The notes under the pieces: model-generated | What the model was told of the DNA's origin: nothing | Databases searched by the model: none | Seen by the model: only the letters and a program-made list of their open reading frames with translations | In this document: positions 1-9,202 of the stretch, in pieces | Layout: every line of letters begins with the position of its first letter | Position numbering within the stretch: the first letter of the stretch is position 1 | Program-made: the position numbers and the translations under genes | DNA from: Reticulitermes lucifugus | Taxonomy: Eukaryota > Arthropoda > Insecta > Blattodea > Rhinotermitidae | Assembly: GCA_026260175.1 (NCBI GenBank) | Contig: JAKCWW010000226.1 | Span: 61,968 to 89,824 of the forward strand | DNA: 27,857 nt | Direction of reading: 5' to 3'

Positions 1-56
<56 letters not shown>
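1..56. repeat. (GT)n microsatellite, cut by window edge
   Basis: This is an uninterrupted run of 28 GT dinucleotides starting at the first base, so the true array is longer than what is visible. It ends abruptly at an AAAA run. The open frame through it encodes only alternating Cys-Val and is not a gene. Confidence 0.98.
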
Positions 57-61
<5 letters not shown>

Positions 62-1680
62 TCAGTACGATACAGTAGGCAAACAATTACTGGTCCTGTT
101 ACAATATCATAAAGTTTTCTGCGAAGCCACTGGTGTGTTTAATCGAGTTCCGACTATTTTTGGAATTTGGACTGCAGTATATTTTACACGGGACATTAAT
201 ATGGTCTACTTGACTACATTAAAATCACACGCGTTCTGTTATTTGATACATTAAGATAGCGTGTTTAGCAATTTAACAGGCTAGCTAAATGTTGGTTTTG
301 ATTCTTTGTTTGTCACTCATTGCTGAGTGGTTTATGTAATTTTAAACAAGTTGTTACATTGATAATAATATAAGAGTAAGGAAAGTGTTGTTCGGTTTGT
401 GAGTTGCTAGTAACACTTTAAGAACCGCCGACCGCCGTGGGAAACTGAAACAGATATCGTGGTAATTGTGTAATGGTCAGTCCAGACGAAAAGTATGAAG
501 GATTCAAGGATATCAGGCAAACTTTTAAAACGAAATAACGCTTACTGCCATGTTAGCATCTACAGACAAGAAGGTCACGATACATTCAGTAGCAGAGTTA
601 TGTCGGTTACTGATTCAAATAAATACCTGTCACTTTTTCAAAGTGCAAGTTGGTGTACATTAGAGTCCTAGATATTTGGCTCCTGTTAATAATAAAAATG
701 GAATCTATAAATTTCGAGTTACAAATATCGGTATTCAGAGTCATAAATAGTGAACATAAATTTTGTTTTAGAACATCAAAACGATGTAACGGCTGTCCAC
801 ATGTAAAACCTACATTACATATTAACGTCTTCAGAAACAAGCTTATTAGGAAGATATAAAATTTTCGTTTAGGTATCTGATCTTCTGAGCTGTAGAGTAT
901 TATGAAATCGGAGCTAGGGAGCCTGTGACGTTTGTTATTGTTCGCACATACTTGTCCTACATCGTTTGTATATTTGACTAAATATGTAATACCATCTTCC
1001 TCTTGGTTATGGTAAACGCTGTAAAACGCCACAATTCTAGCGACAGAAATGTCTTGAAGATCCCTATTTTTTCATAAAAAATATTTAAATCTCAAGGTAA
1101 ATGACTTTCACCACAACTCATTGAATGTTGCGTATTGTCGAAATTTGTTTGCTCGTCTATAAAAAACGTGACTTTATTGTCTCTATTAATTGTCTGTTCC
1201 AGATAATTTATTCAACGATGACTGTTATCGTGTGTTTACGTTTACTTGTTTCGGCCAGAAGTTGGCAAAGCGCCAGGGGAAGACAATGGGAAACTCAATT
1301 AAGCTCTCAATATTTCCACATCGATAAGCTAACAGTGACGCTGTTGGCATCACGAAACTCTTACACTCTACCAGTTCACATTCACAGACTCTTTATACCC
1401 TTTTCTACGAATACGATTTAAAATTACTTTGCGATTGTGGATGTGTTCTGGCTCTGATACGATTCGGTATGTAAACAAACATTCTCCTACCTTTATTTAC
1501 TTCTTCGAAGTCCATTTTGGGTTGCTGACACCGCTCACCTCCTGTCATGATCGTAATATGACGTCACCACTAACACAACTGTAAGTCAGCGTTCCAGGTC
1601 CCAAAACAGTTTTCACTACCTGCTGCACATGTATCAGACAGTCCCTACCAAGTGATACTTTCTTATGGCGATGTTTATAG
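57..1680. other. AT-rich non-coding stretch, no feature recognised
   Basis: I read both strands and found no gene, RNA or repeat that I can name. Open frames of 69 to 141 codons occur here, including one of 141 codons on the minus strand at 607-1032. They show no recognisable domain, signal peptide or splice context, and their composition is that of AT-rich random sequence. Old unrecognised repeats may be hidden in it. Confidence 0.6.
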
Positions 1681-2050
1681 TCCATAGAAAGCGTTACCAG
1701 GCAGAAGAAGCGAGCCGCATCCTCGATCCGCTATTGTCTGTGTATCATCTGTGATGTGATTGGATGAGCTTGGTGAGAGAGAGATGGTGCTTCGGGGAGC
1801 TGAAGGTCGCCGGCTCGCCGCCAGGTGGTGACCGAAGACCCGGAGGATGGCCGCTCGCTCGCCCGGTGGCTGTTGCAGTGAGCCCCCACTGCTGAAGCTG
1901 ATTTATTCCCTACAGTAGACCCCCAGAACAAGGTGGACTGACCCCGCCTCCTTCCATGATCACGGCTGTTGCTGGCTACACGGTGTTCTCTCGCACTGTC
2001 TCGCGGAAACTGCTAAGGCGTCCGAGTGTTTTGCGTATGTTTGGTAAACC
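1681..2050. other. GC- and CpG-rich block, possible remnant promoter or exon
   Basis: This block is much richer in G, C and CpG than its flanks. I count about eight CpGs in the 60 bases 1801-1860 and seven in 1981-2040, while adjacent 60-base lines often have zero to two. A short frame begins at the ATG at 1785 and runs 15 codons to a stop that overlaps a donor-like CAG/GTGGTG near 1824. A 66-codon minus-strand frame also crosses the block. None has a recognisable domain. It could be a CpG island with a 5' exon, or a GC-rich repeat not repeated elsewhere in this window. Confidence 0.4.
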
Positions 2051-2054
2051 AATA

Positions 2055-2312
2055 GAAGTCGTAACTGCTCAGTCGGTATGGTGACTAGCTACAGGCTGGA
2101 TGACTGGGATTCTATTCCTGGCAGGAACAGCCGTCTGTTCAATAGTTTCAGGAGCTGTGTCCTCCCGGGGGTAAAGCGACCGGGGCGTGAAACTGATACT
2201 CCTTGTGTCAAGATTAATAGTGCACTTAGCTAGCTAAAATACTACTCCGCCGCTGTCTTCATGGTCTGTTGCTTAACCATATGTCTTTGTGGTGTGGTGA
2301 TTAATTAAATAA
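2055..2312 (+). mobile_element. SINE-A copy 1, tRNA-headed SINE
   Basis: The left end has a tRNA-like box A (CTGCTCAGTCGGT) and, about 45 bases later, a box B remnant ending in ATTCCTGGCAGG. The body carries the family block GACCGGGGCGTGAAACTGA at about 2178-2196. That block also occurs near 20528 and, diverged, in the other copies. The 3' region twice approximates the family terminus, a CTTCATGG/CTTTGTGG stretch followed by GCTTAA or ATTAATTAA, so the tail may be duplicated. Such elements are transcribed by RNA polymerase III and moved by a partner LINE. No target duplication is evident, so the copy is old. Confidence 0.72.
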
Positions 2313-3600
2313 ATCATAACAAAAAAGCAGTCCTCTGAATGGGAATTTCGCGAATTCAAACTACTTTGATTCCTCAGACAGATCGAAAACAGTGATGTGG
2401 TACAAGACATAAAGAACAGTTATTGGCGGTTTAGTAATTCTGACCGTATGAGTTCTAACTGCACGCGTTTCCACTGCTATACTAACCTATACACGGCATG
2501 ACAGGTCCACAGAAAAGAACAAACATGTAGACTTGAGGAAATATTTCAGAATATTTTTTTTATGAATAAAATAAGGAATATAGGCTACACAAGGGGTGCA
2601 AAAATTCCGGTCGCCCGGTCGCCATGGCGACTGAATTGTACGATGGTGTCAAATATTTATGGGTCCTCGGTATGGTACTTGCTTCATGTCACCCTTCTGG
2701 TGCCTTGAATTTTGAGGTGGCTTCTAGATTTTTTGGAAAATTTGTGCCCCCCTTGTTTACTGAACGAGGCGTTTCGTTGCTTAGAGTAGAATATACAAGG
2801 CACAGAGTCGAACGATAGAATGATAATGAATTGTAAAGGGCGTGAAAGGAGGTAATCGTCTAATTTGACGTTATGTAGTGGCATTTGTGGGCAGCGACTG
2901 AGGAAAACCACAAGCAAGATCAATTAGAAATGCTGGTCTGAGGCTTGAATTTTGAAGCCGGGACTTTCCAATCTTTTGTGTGATATTATAAACTGCACCT
3001 GTCGCTGTCGTCAAACGGAAAATGGGTTATTTTTGTTGTGTATACAATATGAAGGACCACAAAGCACATGTCAGACCTTGTTCTTGTGTGTAAGCACTTG
3101 TCTGCTTAATGAAGATTCAGAATAGGCACTTCCAGTTCTCTACTACTTTAGAATTTTAAATTTTTTCCACATCAGATGCTGTAACAATTTATATCCTGAA
3201 GAAGAGGTACTTTGTTTCTTTTCTGTTAGATCAGTAATTTAATAACTGCTGACCAAGGTGAGGTGTTTGAGAGAGAAATTACGTGAAACTCATTAAAGCA
3301 AGCGTGGTTGACTTTAAGGCATGTCAGGGGTGAGAGACAAATTGCACTTATTTTATGTCTGGTAAATAAGTAACTCAACGAAGCACTGTCGTTTTCGAGA
3401 AGCTAGTAGTCGTTCAGCTGATCAATAAATGCCTCCGATTTTTTTTGGAAGCTGGAAGTTTATTAGTTTTCACACGAGCCGTTTACTAATCCTTATCTGA
3501 TTCAGATGAATTCAGTTCACGCCCTGAGGGAGTACCCCCGCATTCTGCCGGAGGGACTGAGGAAATTCGCGAAAAATCCAAGTCATATTATCGAGAGAAC
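2313..3600. other. Non-coding stretch, no gene recognised
   Basis: No repeat family shared with the rest of the window was seen here. The only small structure noted is a perfect 14-bp palindrome, GTCGCCATGGCGAC, at 2618-2631. A 64-codon frame starts inside it, but it has no Kozak support beyond the palindrome and no domain. Confidence 0.55.
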
Positions 3601-3875
3601 GGGGTAGCTCGGTCGCTTTAGTGACTGGGTATTAACTGGACAACGGAGGATTCGTTATTCGATTCCCGGCAGGTGTAAGATGTTTCTATCTTGTCTAAAG
3701 CATCCGGACCCGGCTCTGGGGCTTACCAATCCTCCTCTTCAGAGGGCACTGGGGACGCTTTCCGCGGAGATCAAGCGGTCGCGGCGTGAAGATGGTCGCT
3801 CACCGCCCTCTAGTGAAAAATTTAAGAATCAGTGGAGCTGTACATCCACTCCGTATGCCTTAACGACGTGCACAG
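3601..3875 (+). mobile_element. SINE-A copy 2, tRNA-headed SINE
   Basis: This is one of the clearest heads of the family. Box A (TAGCTCGGTCG) lies near 3605, and box B (TTATTCGATTCCCGG) lies at about 3655-3669, followed by CAGGTG. The body contains the family block on CATCCGGACCCGGCTCTGGGG (about 3700-3720), then TTTCCGCGGAGATCAAGCGG, GGCGTGAAG and CTCACCGCCCTCTA. The 3' part (ATTTAAGAATCAGTGGAGCT, then CTCCGTATGCCTTAA) is shared with copies 3, 4 and 7. The frame crossing it at 3680-3898 is not a gene. Confidence 0.82.
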
Positions 3876-4105
3876 GAACAAATTTACTTTTACTATAATA
3901 GTCGAAGACCTTTCAAGTTCAGATCCTATCACCTCCCAGCCACAAGCTGAAAGCTTTGGTGGGGCCATGTTGCGGAACTCCGTGTTCTGCTTCATATTCC
4001 CAGGAGTGAAATGTTTTTGAGACGGCACCGTGAAGTAGATCACATTGATGCAGCGCCTTGTCTCTCAGTGTTTTGGGATGGGCCCTTCGGGGACTTCGTT
4101 CCTCT

Positions 4106-4150
4106 GTAGCTCAATCGATGTTGCTGCCGGAGTAGAAATTACGACCGCGG
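4106..4150 (+). mobile_element. Possible decayed SINE-A head fragment
   Basis: CTGTAGCTCAATCGATGTTG resembles the SINE-A box A region (GTAGCTCAGTCGGT). No box B or body follows before a GGTC microsatellite, so this is at best a short 5' fragment. Confidence 0.25.
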
Positions 4151-4154
4151 TCTA

Positions 4155-4178
4155 GGTCGGTCGGTCGGTCGGTCGGTC
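4155..4178. repeat. (GGTC)6 microsatellite
   Basis: Six perfect GGTC tetramers in a row, flanked by TCTA and TTTCC. Confidence 0.95.
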
Positions 4179-4300
4179 TTTCCGACCCACCACGGTCCTT
4201 CTGACAATATGAGCGAGGGCATAGTGAATTCAAGACGGTTTGAGTCGTCGTGATAATGGCTCCTCAATGTTGCGTTAGCGTGAACAGTCAGTGACGTCTG

Positions 4301-4332
4301 TGTGCTTGTGTCCGGGTGTGCTTGTGTCCGGG
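4301..4332. repeat. 16-bp tandem duplication
   Basis: The unit TGTGCTTGTGTCCGGG occurs twice with no difference, followed by the start of a third unit (TGTG). It looks like a recent slippage or tandem duplication. Confidence 0.93.
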
Positions 4333-4344
4333 TGTGTTTTGGAC

Positions 4345-4485
4345 AGGAGAACGGTACTTCAGTTAGTCAAGAAATTGCCAGCATTGTATGGAACACGAAG
4401 GCACATTACTTCATTGACAACAGCCAGCCGCTTGTCTCTCTCCTGCGCCAGATGAACTCATTCCACGCACTCCTATCTCCTTAGG
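4345..4485 (-). mobile_element. LINE 3'-end fragment (C-terminus plus start of 3' UTR)
   Basis: Read on the minus strand, this is homologous to the plus-strand LINE remnant at 6530-6645. Shared landmarks are the region coding for D-W-I-D-L followed by D-R-W-R and N-T-V-M-N, the stop, and the downstream stretch GGCAATTTCTTGACTAAC (here) versus GGGTAATTTCTTGACTAGC. The reading frame is broken, so only nucleotide and patchwise protein similarity remain. The sense frame at 4302-4484, with ...SQEIASIVWNT..., is its antisense translation and not a gene. It is a 5'-truncated dead copy, as is usual for LINE insertions. Confidence 0.75.
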
Positions 4486-4489
4486 TCCA

Positions 4490-4950
4490 TTTTAATACTG
4501 TTGTGCCATCTACTCTTAAGACTTGCAGGTGGAGTTCTTCCTCCGGTCTTTCCCATCAAAACGATGTTGCGTTTATCTTTCCTCCAGTGGTTTTAAATAA
4601 CAATTGTAAATTCAACTTTAAACTACTAGCAGTGAACACAAAAAGTATTTGAATACAGTTTTGATTAAATTAATTTACTTTAAAAAATAAATGAGATTTT
4701 TTCTTACACAGTTTCATATTTTCCAAAATTAAAATGTCTCATGAAAACTTTATATAGTGAGGTGGGCAAACATGTTGCGTGACAGGCATGTTTTCTTATG
4801 TTTTTTTGTCGCAAAGACTGGTTGAAGCCTCATGTGTAACTTCGCGTCCAGCATGAACACTCCGTAAGCCATTTGCGCTCTCCCGTGCATTCCACGTGCT
4901 CAACGGCTGCAAACATTCAAGCTATTGTTATTTAAAAGGCAACAGTTTCA
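4490..4950. other. AT-rich stretch without recognised features
   Basis: No coding potential and no repeat shared with the rest of the window was found between the LINE fragment and the inverted SINE. Confidence 0.55.
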
Positions 4951-4954
4951 CTGT

Positions 4955-5236
4955 GCACGTTGTGAAAACGTATGTGGCAGTGGAGGTTTAGGTCCACTTA
5001 TTCTTAATCTCGAAACTACACTTAGGTGATCTGTCAGTTTGGCGTCCCGGCCCCTTTACCCCTGGGAAAGAGCCGCGGTAGCCAGTGAATATGGGGCTGG
5101 GTGGGCCCCAGAGCCGATCTAGACATCTTGGAAAAGAGAAATGCGTATGTCTTGATCCTACCGGGAATCAAACCACGATTCTTTGGTTGTCCAGCCCGTA
5201 GACTATTCCCTATACCGGCTGAGCTACACCGGCTCT
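4955..5236 (-). mobile_element. SINE-A copy 3 (minus strand), well-preserved tRNA head
   Basis: On the minus strand the element begins with GCCGGTGTAGCTCAGCCGGT (box A) and has a good box B, GGTTTGATTCCCGG, about 50 bases downstream. Next come the family body blocks, including the GGGCCCACCCAGCCCCATAT region, CTTTCCCAGGGGTAAAGGGG and GGGACGCCAAACTGA, then the 3' region AAGAATAAGTGGACC and the CATACGTTTTCACAACGTG terminus. The A-to-B spacing fits an RNA polymerase III type 2 promoter. It is the best copy from which to infer the head of the family. Confidence 0.85.
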
Positions 5237-5239
5237 TTA

Positions 5240-5770
5240 ATTTATATTTATGCCTACTAAAACCAACGTCTGCTATTAAGTATTAATTTAAGATGGCCAA
5301 CATGTGACTTAACAGCACTTATAACAGTAATGCGGTAACAAATGTCTGTTCAGTGTGTTGCTGTTTTCGTGGGACATATAGCCTGTATGTTAATCAGTAC
5401 TGACAGGTGTGTCACAAGAAGTTTTTTAAGTTTCCGTTTTTTACGATTTCATATCACGCGAAGTTGTTACATAAATCGAACCCGGAATATGATTGTAACT
5501 ACTTGCAAAATCACATTAGGATTGCTTTCAGGTGGTAAAATCAATTTGGATTTACGTTTGAAATATGCGGACACAGTGTTGGTTCGAATACACAATTGTA
5601 AGGGAAAACTATCCTAAGGATAAGTTACTAGGATTGAAGTGACATAGGATAGGATTCATATTGTAGTGATAGCGGTAATCGTGGTTCTAAATTTGACCAT
5701 TTTTTTGTATAGAAATATACATCACTCTGCTACAAAATATCGTCTCCATGGCAAAGAGTCCTTCTTGTGA
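5240..5770. other. Non-coding stretch, no feature recognised
   Basis: A 91-codon frame at 5342-5617 has no recognisable domain. No repeats shared with the rest of the window were found. Confidence 0.5.
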
Positions 5771-5774
5771 ATAT

Positions 5775-5990
5775 TATAATCACTCAGGCAGTCAATAAGT
5801 TATCCCATTCATTAGCACGCTCAGAAGAGCCGTCACAGTTTATTTCCGTGATATACATTTTAATATTATCCTCCCATTTACGACCGGGTCTTCTGAGTGG
5901 TGGTCTCTTCCCTTCAGGTTTATGTTTAAGCATTTCTAATTTATTCCATGCGTGCTACATGCCATATCCGTTTCATTCTCCATGATATGG
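5775..5990 (-). mobile_element. LINE C-terminal coding fragment
   Basis: The minus-strand translation shows the conserved tail of the same LINE family as at 6371. There is an R-I-W-H-V-A-R-M segment (G-H-V-A-R-M in usual family members), then K-P-E-G-K-R-P, R-R-P-G-R-K-W-E-D-N-I-K-M and a decayed E-W-D-N-L-L before a stop. An in-frame stop follows H-V-A-R-M-E and a frameshift separates the two blocks, so it is a pseudogene fragment. The plus-strand frame at 5767-5985 is its antisense. This copy covers the part of the C-terminus just upstream of that seen in the minus-strand fragment at 4345-4485. The two overlap in content, so they are probably separate insertions. Confidence 0.75.
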
Positions 5991-6036
5991 TTATCCCTAA
6001 CAAATTACACCTAACATAGTAAAAAACTTACGTAAC

Positions 6037-6139
6037 ACCAAAGATTCTACAAACTTTACACCAATAAAATAGGTCACCACAACGTATATAAACTTACTGT
6101 GACCTATTTTATTGCTGTAAGTTTTACAGAAACTTTGGT
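6037..6139. repeat. Large imperfect palindrome (42-bp arms)
   Basis: Left arm 6037-6078 and right arm 6098-6139 are reverse complements at 35 of 42 positions, including an uninterrupted 16-bp block that contains AATAAAATAGGTCAC. RNA from either strand would fold into a long stem with a 19-nt loop. Confidence 0.93.
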
Positions 6140-6142
6140 TTC

Positions 6143-6189
6143 AGCTCCCTGAAGATGGCGAGATAATAACGCCGAAACATGTAGGAGCT
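6143..6189 (+). ncRNA. Candidate type I hammerhead ribozyme
   Basis: All pieces of a type I hammerhead occur in order. Helix I 5' strand is AGCTCC (6143-6148) and the core CTGAAGA is at 6149-6155. Helix II is GGCG (6157-6160) with CGCC (6170-6173) and a 9-nt loop, with one extra U at 6156. The core GAAA is at 6174-6177. A minimal helix III has A6177-U6182 and C6178-G6181 with a 2-nt loop. The cleavage triplet GUA is at 6181-6183, and helix I 3' strand GGAGCT (6184-6189) is perfectly complementary to its partner. Cleavage would follow A6183. The two-pair helix III and the bulged U make activity as a monomer doubtful. Ribozymes with such short helix III in Penelope-like elements are known to work better as dimers. 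Confidence 0.6.
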
Positions 6190-6370
6190 ATGTAAATGAT
6201 AGTACGAATAAAATATGGAATTGTGCATTTGTTGGTGTTACTTAAGTGTCTTGCTGTGTCACAGTGCACGGAACAAACAATGCAAAAGTTACATCCAACA
6301 TGTCCTTACGAAACGGGCCTATTGTGAACCAATTTACCGGGCAGTAAAAATGTAATTTGATATTAGTTAA

Positions 6371-6665
6371 AATATGTATTCTAGAATGAGATGGGGGGGG
6401 CATGTAGCGTATTGGGAGAGGAGAGGTGCTTACAGGGTTTTGGTGGGGAAATCTGAGGAAAAGAGACAAGTAGGAAGACCTAGGCGTACATGGGAAGATA
6501 ATATTAAAATGGGGCTTCAAGAAATGGGATGGTGGCACGGACTGGATTGATCTGTCTCAGGATGGGGACAGGTGGCGTACTCTTGTGAATACGGTAATGA
6601 ACCATCGGGTTCCATAAAATGCGGGTAATTTCTTGACTAGCTGGAGACCCATTAGCTTCTCGAGA
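6371..6665 (+). mobile_element. LINE 3'-end pseudogene fragment (C-terminus and 3' UTR)
   Basis: This is the remnant of the C-terminal tail of a non-LTR retrotransposon polyprotein. It reads M-R-W, then after a frame change at the G run (6390-6399) G-H-V-A, then Y-R-V-L-V-G-K, a [13 protein letters not shown] block, and L-Q-E-M-G-W. After a second frame change it reads [23 protein letters not shown] and a stop at about 6617. The 3' UTR start (GCGGGTAATTTCTTGACTAG) matches the fragment at 4345. Two frameshifts and 5' truncation make it dead. From memory, this tail is typical of a very abundant insect LINE family. I cannot assign the clade firmly. Confidence 0.85.
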
Positions 6666-6669
6666 AGGA

Positions 6670-7146
6670 CTGTGCTCCATACAGTTAGTTAAAATTTGCA
6701 TTTTTTAAAAGATTTTATTCTTTGTCTTGTGTGTAATCATTCTACACACAGGTTCAAGAATATTGAAAATGATATAAGTTCATGTTTTTGTACTTACTAC
6801 ATTCAGTATTTTCTTTTGGATTATTTTGACCGTCTTAATTGGGACCTTTTGTTACGAGGCATAGAAAAGCACTAAGAATGAAAGGAATCGCTAATATTAG
6901 CAGTGTTTACATATTTTAATGGTTTAATTTTATGAAATCTTTTTTGTCAGTGTAAGCTTTGGATTCGGAAATGCCAGCTGAAGTCAATAAACCAATTAGT
7001 TGCCTTAAATAAAAGGCCTGCAGCCAGTTTATAAATAACAGCTCTTCAGGGGTAGTAATGCTGACGAAAAACCACACGACGGCTTTTCCCGTATGATGAA
7101 TAATCATCTAGCGCGCCGCTTTTTCTCTTGGGATAAAAACTGGCTG
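6670..7146. other. Non-coding stretch, no feature recognised
   Basis: It is AT-rich with no shared repeat. A 63-codon minus-strand frame at 6916-7107 lacks any recognisable domain. Confidence 0.5.
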
Positions 7147-7574
7147 GGAGTGGAGTATGATTGTTCTGTATTTAGAAGTGATATTCATAGAGAGGAGTGG
7201 AGTATGATTATGTTCTGTATTTAGAAGTGATATTCATAGAGAGGAGTGGAGTATGATTGTGTTCTGTATTTAGAAGAAATTATATTCATAGAGAGGGGTG
7301 GGGTATGATTGTGTTCTGTATTTAGAAGAAATGCTATTCATAGAGAGGGGTGGAGTATGATTGTGTTCTGTATTTATAAGAAATGATATTCATAGAGAGG
7401 AGTGGATTATGATTGTGTTCTGTATTTAGAAGTGATATTCATAGAGAGGAGTGGAGTATGATTGTGTTCTGTATTTAGAAGAAATTATATTCATAGAGAG
7501 GGGTGGAGTATGATTGTGTTCTGTATTTAGAAGAAATGATATTCATAGAGAGGAGTGGAGTATGATTGTGTTCG
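7147..7574. repeat. Minisatellite with alternating 49- and 52-bp units
   Basis: About 8.7 tandem units share GAGTGGAGTATGATTGTG, TTCTGTATTTAGAAG and ATTCATAGAGAG. The motif ATTCATAGAGAG recurs at 7183, 7232, 7284, 7336, 7388, 7437, 7489 and 7541, giving periods of 49, 52, 52, 52, 49, 52 and 52. Short units have AAGTGATATTC and long units have AAGAAATGATATTC or AAGAAATTATATTC. The order short, short, long(TT), long(GCT), long, short, long(TT), long suggests duplication of blocks larger than one unit. Unit-to-unit identity is high, so the array is young. No frame runs through it. Confidence 0.97.
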
Positions 7575-9202
7575 TAAGATTCACGGTTTGTTATAGACAT
7601 AGCTGATCACATTACAATCCAATCACGGACGAATTAAAGAAGCGACAACGTTTTCAACATTCCTTGTGGCATATCAGGTTATTCTTTGTCCCCGAATTTT
7701 TGTCTTTACACTGTGGTTCCTTGAGTATAAAAGGCATCGTCTGTGGCTTCGTAGTGTCACCATGAAATATCACAAGTACATTGTAAGATGCTATAACCAC
7801 AGAAGCCCTAAATATGCTTCCCTCTCCTACTGAAATTGAACGAAAGTTGCTGAGGGTTAATATGACTCATTCGCAGCAGTGAGGTTTGGGCGGGGGAGGG
7901 TGGATGACGTTCGACTGCATATATACTAGGATGAGTGGGTTTAATCTCGGAGGTTCGTCAACTAAAGCTGGATGGACCTTCTCCCCAAACCCTCATCAAA
8001 TAACTCTTTTTTTCTCCCTTTCAATATCTTTTCACATCTATTACTTGCTGCATGCCATAAATCCTTTCCTCGAATGGATGGATGAATAGTATTCCTCAGA
8101 AATACTTAATTATTTGTGAGAAATTCGAAGGGAAATTTTAATGTAGCTTGCTGTGTATATAGTAGGTCACTATTTTATTTTTGATATGTGCGTGCGCGAG
8201 CTCACAGAATTTTTGCAAATACGTAACTACACGCTGTAAGAGAAACAAGGATAAATATTGTACTTCTTTAGTAACAAAAATTATACTAAATGGCACCGTA
8301 CAAACTCGGGGTTACACAGCGTACTTTTTATCGCTGACCTTAGCACCGCAGCTGTCACGGGATTTCGCGGCAGATGCAGGCTTTCCCCGCTATAAAACGG
8401 ACATACTCTGGTGAGCTATAAAAGATACGCTGTATTGTATAAGCTACTTGAGTGAGAATGTAACTGGTTCAGTTCCTTGGGTACGAATCTTGATTCTGTT
8501 TGGAATGTTATATATGTTATTGTGTTAGATAAAAGGCACGAAATTTTGACATCGGGTCAGTTTTATGTCTCCTGTAGGGTCGACAGCCCAGTCTGTGAAT
8601 AGAGTTCTGAACCGTTTATAAAGGGGCATTATTTTATCTGACAACTCGCATCACTTCTTAGCTCAGACCGTTTTGCGTGACGGCACGCCGCACAACGCTC
8701 ACCGCCATTTCTCGCCTTTCAGTTCATTGTACTGCAGATATTGTTGTGGGTTACTCACCGTATTTAAAGAAAAGGTGTGGAGCTGGAAATGTTTTCTGTG
8801 GCTCGGCTTGGAGACACGTGTCACGTCTGTCAAACACGTCGAAGTTTATAAATTATGTGAGCCGACGGGGTTGGCTACCGACAGTTGTCAGATAAAATAA
8901 TTTCCCTGTGCAAGAAAGTGTTGCACCGAGTAAGCGAACAACCAGATTAGCAGGCATTCTTGAGAAGTTAATAGCATCTCAACTAGCAAAAGAATTCACC
9001 GCCTCTTGTGGAACCAAAGTTTCTTTACTATGCTCCAAAGAATCGTCTCTTACAAGCGAAGAAATGTTTAAATGCACAGATAGTAACACATTCTTAAACA
9101 TTTAAACGTATGACAAGGCAAGAAATGAGTTTGTTTATACTGCGATGCAAGAAACTCTGGCAAGAATACTAAAATATTTCCGGTAACGAGTGCAGGAGTA
9201 CT
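7575..9202. other. Non-coding stretch, no gene recognised
   Basis: No shared repeat was found. Frames of 65 to 77 codons occur (7886, 8181, 8673, 8908). The one at 8908-9105 reads somewhat protein-like, but it has no domain I recognise and no splice or start context, so I do not call it. Confidence 0.5.

Larger units (their letters stand above)
6027..6246 (+). mobile_element. Small foldback element carrying a hammerhead-like motif
   Basis: The ends are inverted repeats: CTTACGTAACACCA at 6027-6040 and its reverse complement, with one mismatch, at 6233-6246. Inside is a large imperfect palindrome, left arm 6037-6078 and right arm 6098-6139, matching at 35 of 42 positions around a 19-base spacer. 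Directly after the palindrome comes the hammerhead-like motif (6143-6189), then an AT-rich tail with AATAAAATATGG. There is no coding capacity. The layout fits a non-autonomous element mobilised in trans, possibly by a Penelope-like retroelement, because those carry hammerhead ribozymes. The link is inference. I did not find a second full copy in this window. Confidence 0.6.

Noticed and set aside
607..1032. 141-codon open frame on the minus strand
   Set aside because: It is the longest frame of the window, but it lies in AT-rich DNA, overlaps a plus-strand frame of 69 codons, has no recognisable domain and no splice or promoter context. One frame of this length is expected by chance in 28 kb.
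2618..2631. 14-bp palindrome GTCGCCATGGCGAC as a binding site
   Set aside because: A single occurrence without context. A palindrome of this size in 28 kb is not strong evidence of function.
3601..3670. SINE-A heads as genuine tRNA genes
   Set aside because: Boxes A and B are present, but acceptor and anticodon stems do not pair and the same 200-bp body follows in other copies, so they are SINE heads.
8908..9105. 65-codon frame with a protein-like composition
   Set aside because: It has no homologue I recognise, no start context and no flanking splice sites. It could be an exon or a decayed element, but the sequence alone does not support a call.
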